Source of the DNA: a bacterium
Lineage (GTDB): Bacteria > Electryoneota > Electryoneia > Electryoneales > Electryoneaceae
NCBI GenBank assembly: GCA_020444265.1
Contig: JAHLLH010000013.1
Span: 41,127-105,126 of the forward strand
Length of the DNA stretch: 64,000 bases
Reading direction: 5' to 3'
Each line of letters starts with the position of its first letter. Positions within the stretch are counted from its first letter, which is position 1. A program made the translations under genes and the position numbers. Below are positions 62,579-64,000 of the stretch, piece by piece. The notes beneath the pieces were generated by a model. That model was not told the origin of the DNA. It searched no databases and was given only the letters and a program-made list of their open reading frames with translations.

Positions 62579-63391
62579 ATGTTCGCCGATAGAGAAACCA
62601 GCAGCCGTTACTACGATTTCCTCGCAACCCTTCAGTTCGAACACATCAAGACGATCAAAGCGATGAACCCGGAATCGCGCGCCTTCTCCTTCCCCCTCTC
62701 GACGGGCTATGCCCTGGCGGACGGTGCGGGTACCTACATCACCGAAATCAGCGGATGGGGACTTGGGGATGATCCGGTCAGCGATGAGGAGATTAACAGC
62801 ACACTCGCACGGTACGAGGAGGTGGGATTCACTCCTCACATCGAGCTGTCGGTCCATGCCGATAAAACCCTGATGCCCCGGTTGGAGGATCGTGGCTTCC
62901 GTCTGGAGGAGTGGATTGTCGCATCGGGACGGCCCGCACGCAAAGAGGACCTGACACCGACTCTCCCCGCTGGGATCGTTTTCCGTCAACCGCGTGACGA
63001 GGAGTGCGAGGAGTGGGCACGGGTCCTCGCGTTGGGTCATTTCAGCAAGGACGAGGGCGAGATCGACGAGAACACCATGGACATCGGACGTGCTGCCTTC
63101 CACTGCCCGTGGGGCGTTCCCTTTGTCGCGGAAATCGATGGCGAAATGGCGGGCGCAGCGGTGGTCGCCATTCAACATGGCATCGGTTACATGATGACCG
63201 CCTCCACTCTCCCCAAATTCCGGCGTCGTGGTGTCCAGAGCGGCCTGGTGCTGGTGCGAAATGCCGAAGCCGTCCGTCAGGGCGCCACAGAGTTGTTGCA
63301 CCAATCGTCGATCAACACCAGTTCCAACCGGAACGCGATGGCGACAGGCATGGAGATCCGAATGGTCTCGGCTTACATGACGCTACCGTAA
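62579..63391 (+). CDS. GNAT family N-acetyltransferase
   Basis: A protein of 270 residues with an N-terminal domain of about 125 residues (AFSFPLSTGYALADGAGTYITEISGWGLGDDPVS) and a C-terminal GNAT domain: VPFVAEIDGEMAGAAVVAIQHGIGYMMTASTLPKFRRRGVQSGLVLVRNAEAVRQG. The acetyl-CoA loop is RRRGVQSG. The substrate is unknown. Followed by a hairpin terminator. Confidence 0.88.
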   Translation: MFADRETSSRYYDFLATLQFEHIKTIKAMNPESRAFSFPLSTGYALADGAGTYITEISGWGLGDDPVSDEEINSTLARYEEVGFTPHIELSVHADKTLMPRLEDRGFRLEEWIVASGRPARKEDLTPTLPAGIVFRQPRDEECEEWARVLALGHFSKDEGEIDENTMDIGRAAFHCPWGVPFVAEIDGEMAGAAVVAIQHGIGYMMTASTLPKFRRRGVQSGLVLVRNAEAVRQGATELLHQSSINTSSNRNAMATGMEIRMVSAYMTLP

Positions 63392-63441
63392 ACTCGAATC
63401 CCCCGCGAAACACTTTCCTTTCTTCCTGCTACAAGCAACGA

Positions 63442-63472
63442 AACAACCTCTCCATAAAGAGGTTGTTTTGTT
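63442..63472 (+). terminator. Terminator of the GNAT gene
   Basis: AACAACCTCT / AGAGGTTGTT with a 6-base loop, then TTTGTTG. Confidence 0.85.
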
Positions 63473-63551
63473 GTCAGCTTCCAGCATAACCAGAGCTATT
63501 CAGATCTAGCCTTGAACAGGACAGACAAATCGTGAATAAGTTGAATCTTGG

Positions 63552-63588
63552 GCAAAAAAAGACCGCCCCGTGCAAAGCACGGGGCGGT
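63552..63588 (-). terminator. Terminator of the rRNA operon
   Basis: A 12-base-pair stem ACCGCCCCGTGC / GCACGGGGCGGT with an AAA loop, followed on the minus strand by CTTTTTTTGCC, just after 5S rRNA. Confidence 0.93.
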
Positions 63589-63599
63589 TAAGAATCCCT

Positions 63600-63711
63600 C
63601 GGTGGCGACCTACTCTCCCACAAGATCACTCAAGCAGTACCATCGGCGCTGTAGGGCTTAACGACTCTGTTCGGAATGGGAAGAGGTGTTTCCCCTACGC
63701 CATGACCACCG
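63600..63711 (-). rRNA. rrf: 5S ribosomal RNA
   Basis: The minus strand begins CGGTGGTCATGGCGTAGGGG and carries CCATTCCGAACAGAGTCG and GATGGTACTGC, ending in the pairing CCACCG. This is a complete 5S rRNA; the ends are set by the terminal helix and may be off by a few bases. Confidence 0.95.
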
Positions 63712-63820
63712 AAGAAAATCATGACAAGGTTGTCTCAGAGTTCTGTCTATCAGACATCAACAACACTAGAAGTGTTGAAGGTTTCCTGTCCAATCATATC
63801 CGTTTCCTGGAAGAAAAAAA

Positions 63821-64000
63821 ATCGGCAAGTCTCACGACCTATTAGTATCGCTCGGCTGAATGCATTGCTGCACTTACACCTGCGACCTATCAACGTCCTG
63901 GTCTCGAACGGGTCTTTAGTCCTTACGGAAGCGTGACCTAGTCTTGAAGTGGGTTTCGCACTTAGATGCTTTCAGCGCTTATCCCTTCCGAACATAGCTA
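63821..64000 (-). rRNA. rrl: 23S ribosomal RNA, 3' end (partial)
   Basis: The minus strand reads TAGCTATGTTCGGAAGGGAT, AAGCGCTGAAAGCATCTAAG, and near the end GCCGAGCGATACTAATAGGT, the conserved 3' end of 23S rRNA. It continues past the window edge. The 5S gene follows after about 110 bases, with no tRNA between them. Confidence 0.95.

Overview
The window looks like part of a bacterial chromosome (or metagenome-assembled genome) from the FCB superphylum, probably a candidate phylum near Zixibacteria, KSB1 or Electryoneota rather than a classical Bacteroidetes. The reasons are: several large secreted proteins that end in the 'PNPFNP ... GxYFxR ... KVML' type of C-terminal sorting domain used by type IX secretion; a GWxTD-domain protein; a Bacteroidetes-style FtsX/MacB permease of about 800 residues; and a two-component propeller kinase. 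No protein could be searched against a database, so the phylum is inferred. Genes are dense, moderately GC-rich and split between both strands. TGA is used as a normal stop by many genes.

Layout. 0-12 kb: a degenerate MobB/MobA-like protein, a large secreted protein, a 14-blade propeller protein ending in a kinase dimerisation domain without an ATPase, a SprT-like protease, polyphosphate kinase 2, a MITE-like repeat and a transglutaminase-like exported protein. 12-19 kb: DEAD-box helicase plus M3 peptidase; a second kinase-like protein with only the HisKA domain; a GAF-PP2C phosphatase, PlsC and 2OG-Fe(II) oxygenase operon; then a 300-base island of palindromes. 19-26.8 kb: FtsX permease, secreted M28 peptidase, DoxX, a radical SAM protein and a DUF1289 protein. 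26.9-31 kb: a four-gene hydBGDA group 3 [NiFe] hydrogenase operon with a recognisable promoter and terminator. 31-38 kb: a hybrid sensor kinase, a secreted thioredoxin-like/Omp28-like protein with an in-frame TGA, two paralogous outer-membrane-type proteins flanking tRNA-Met, and tadA. 38-48 kb: a porin-like protein and a coupled smc / GWxTD / ABC ATPase / DUF481 operon, then corA and FmdB. 48-57 kb: an exported VOC protein, a dapL-like aminotransferase, DUF3800, a BadF-type kinase, GT2, an SDR, a GNAT and xth. 57-64 kb: two outer-membrane-type paralogues, a pseudogene and structured non-coding DNA, an ArsR-AHSA1-VOC-DUF2461 cluster, a second DUF2461 gene, a GNAT, then 5S rRNA and the 3' end of 23S rRNA on the minus strand.

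The most interesting item is at 33500-35521 (minus). Read from an ATG with a signal peptide, the reading frame runs into a TGA at codon 35 and then continues open to a type IX sorting domain. The TGA sits exactly at the first position of the thioredoxin CGPC redox motif, giving U-G-P-C. Three bases after the TGA begins a 14-base-pair stem-loop with one bulge and a GGC loop, 17 bases from the TGA. This fits the published bacterial SECIS consensus, so the gene is a candidate secreted selenoprotein. Other notable items are a hydrogenase large subunit that stops directly after the C-terminal DPCxxCxxH motif, two kinase-like proteins that share a READYAA...KIL tail and lack an ATPase, and a family of intergenic palindromes that recurs in the window.
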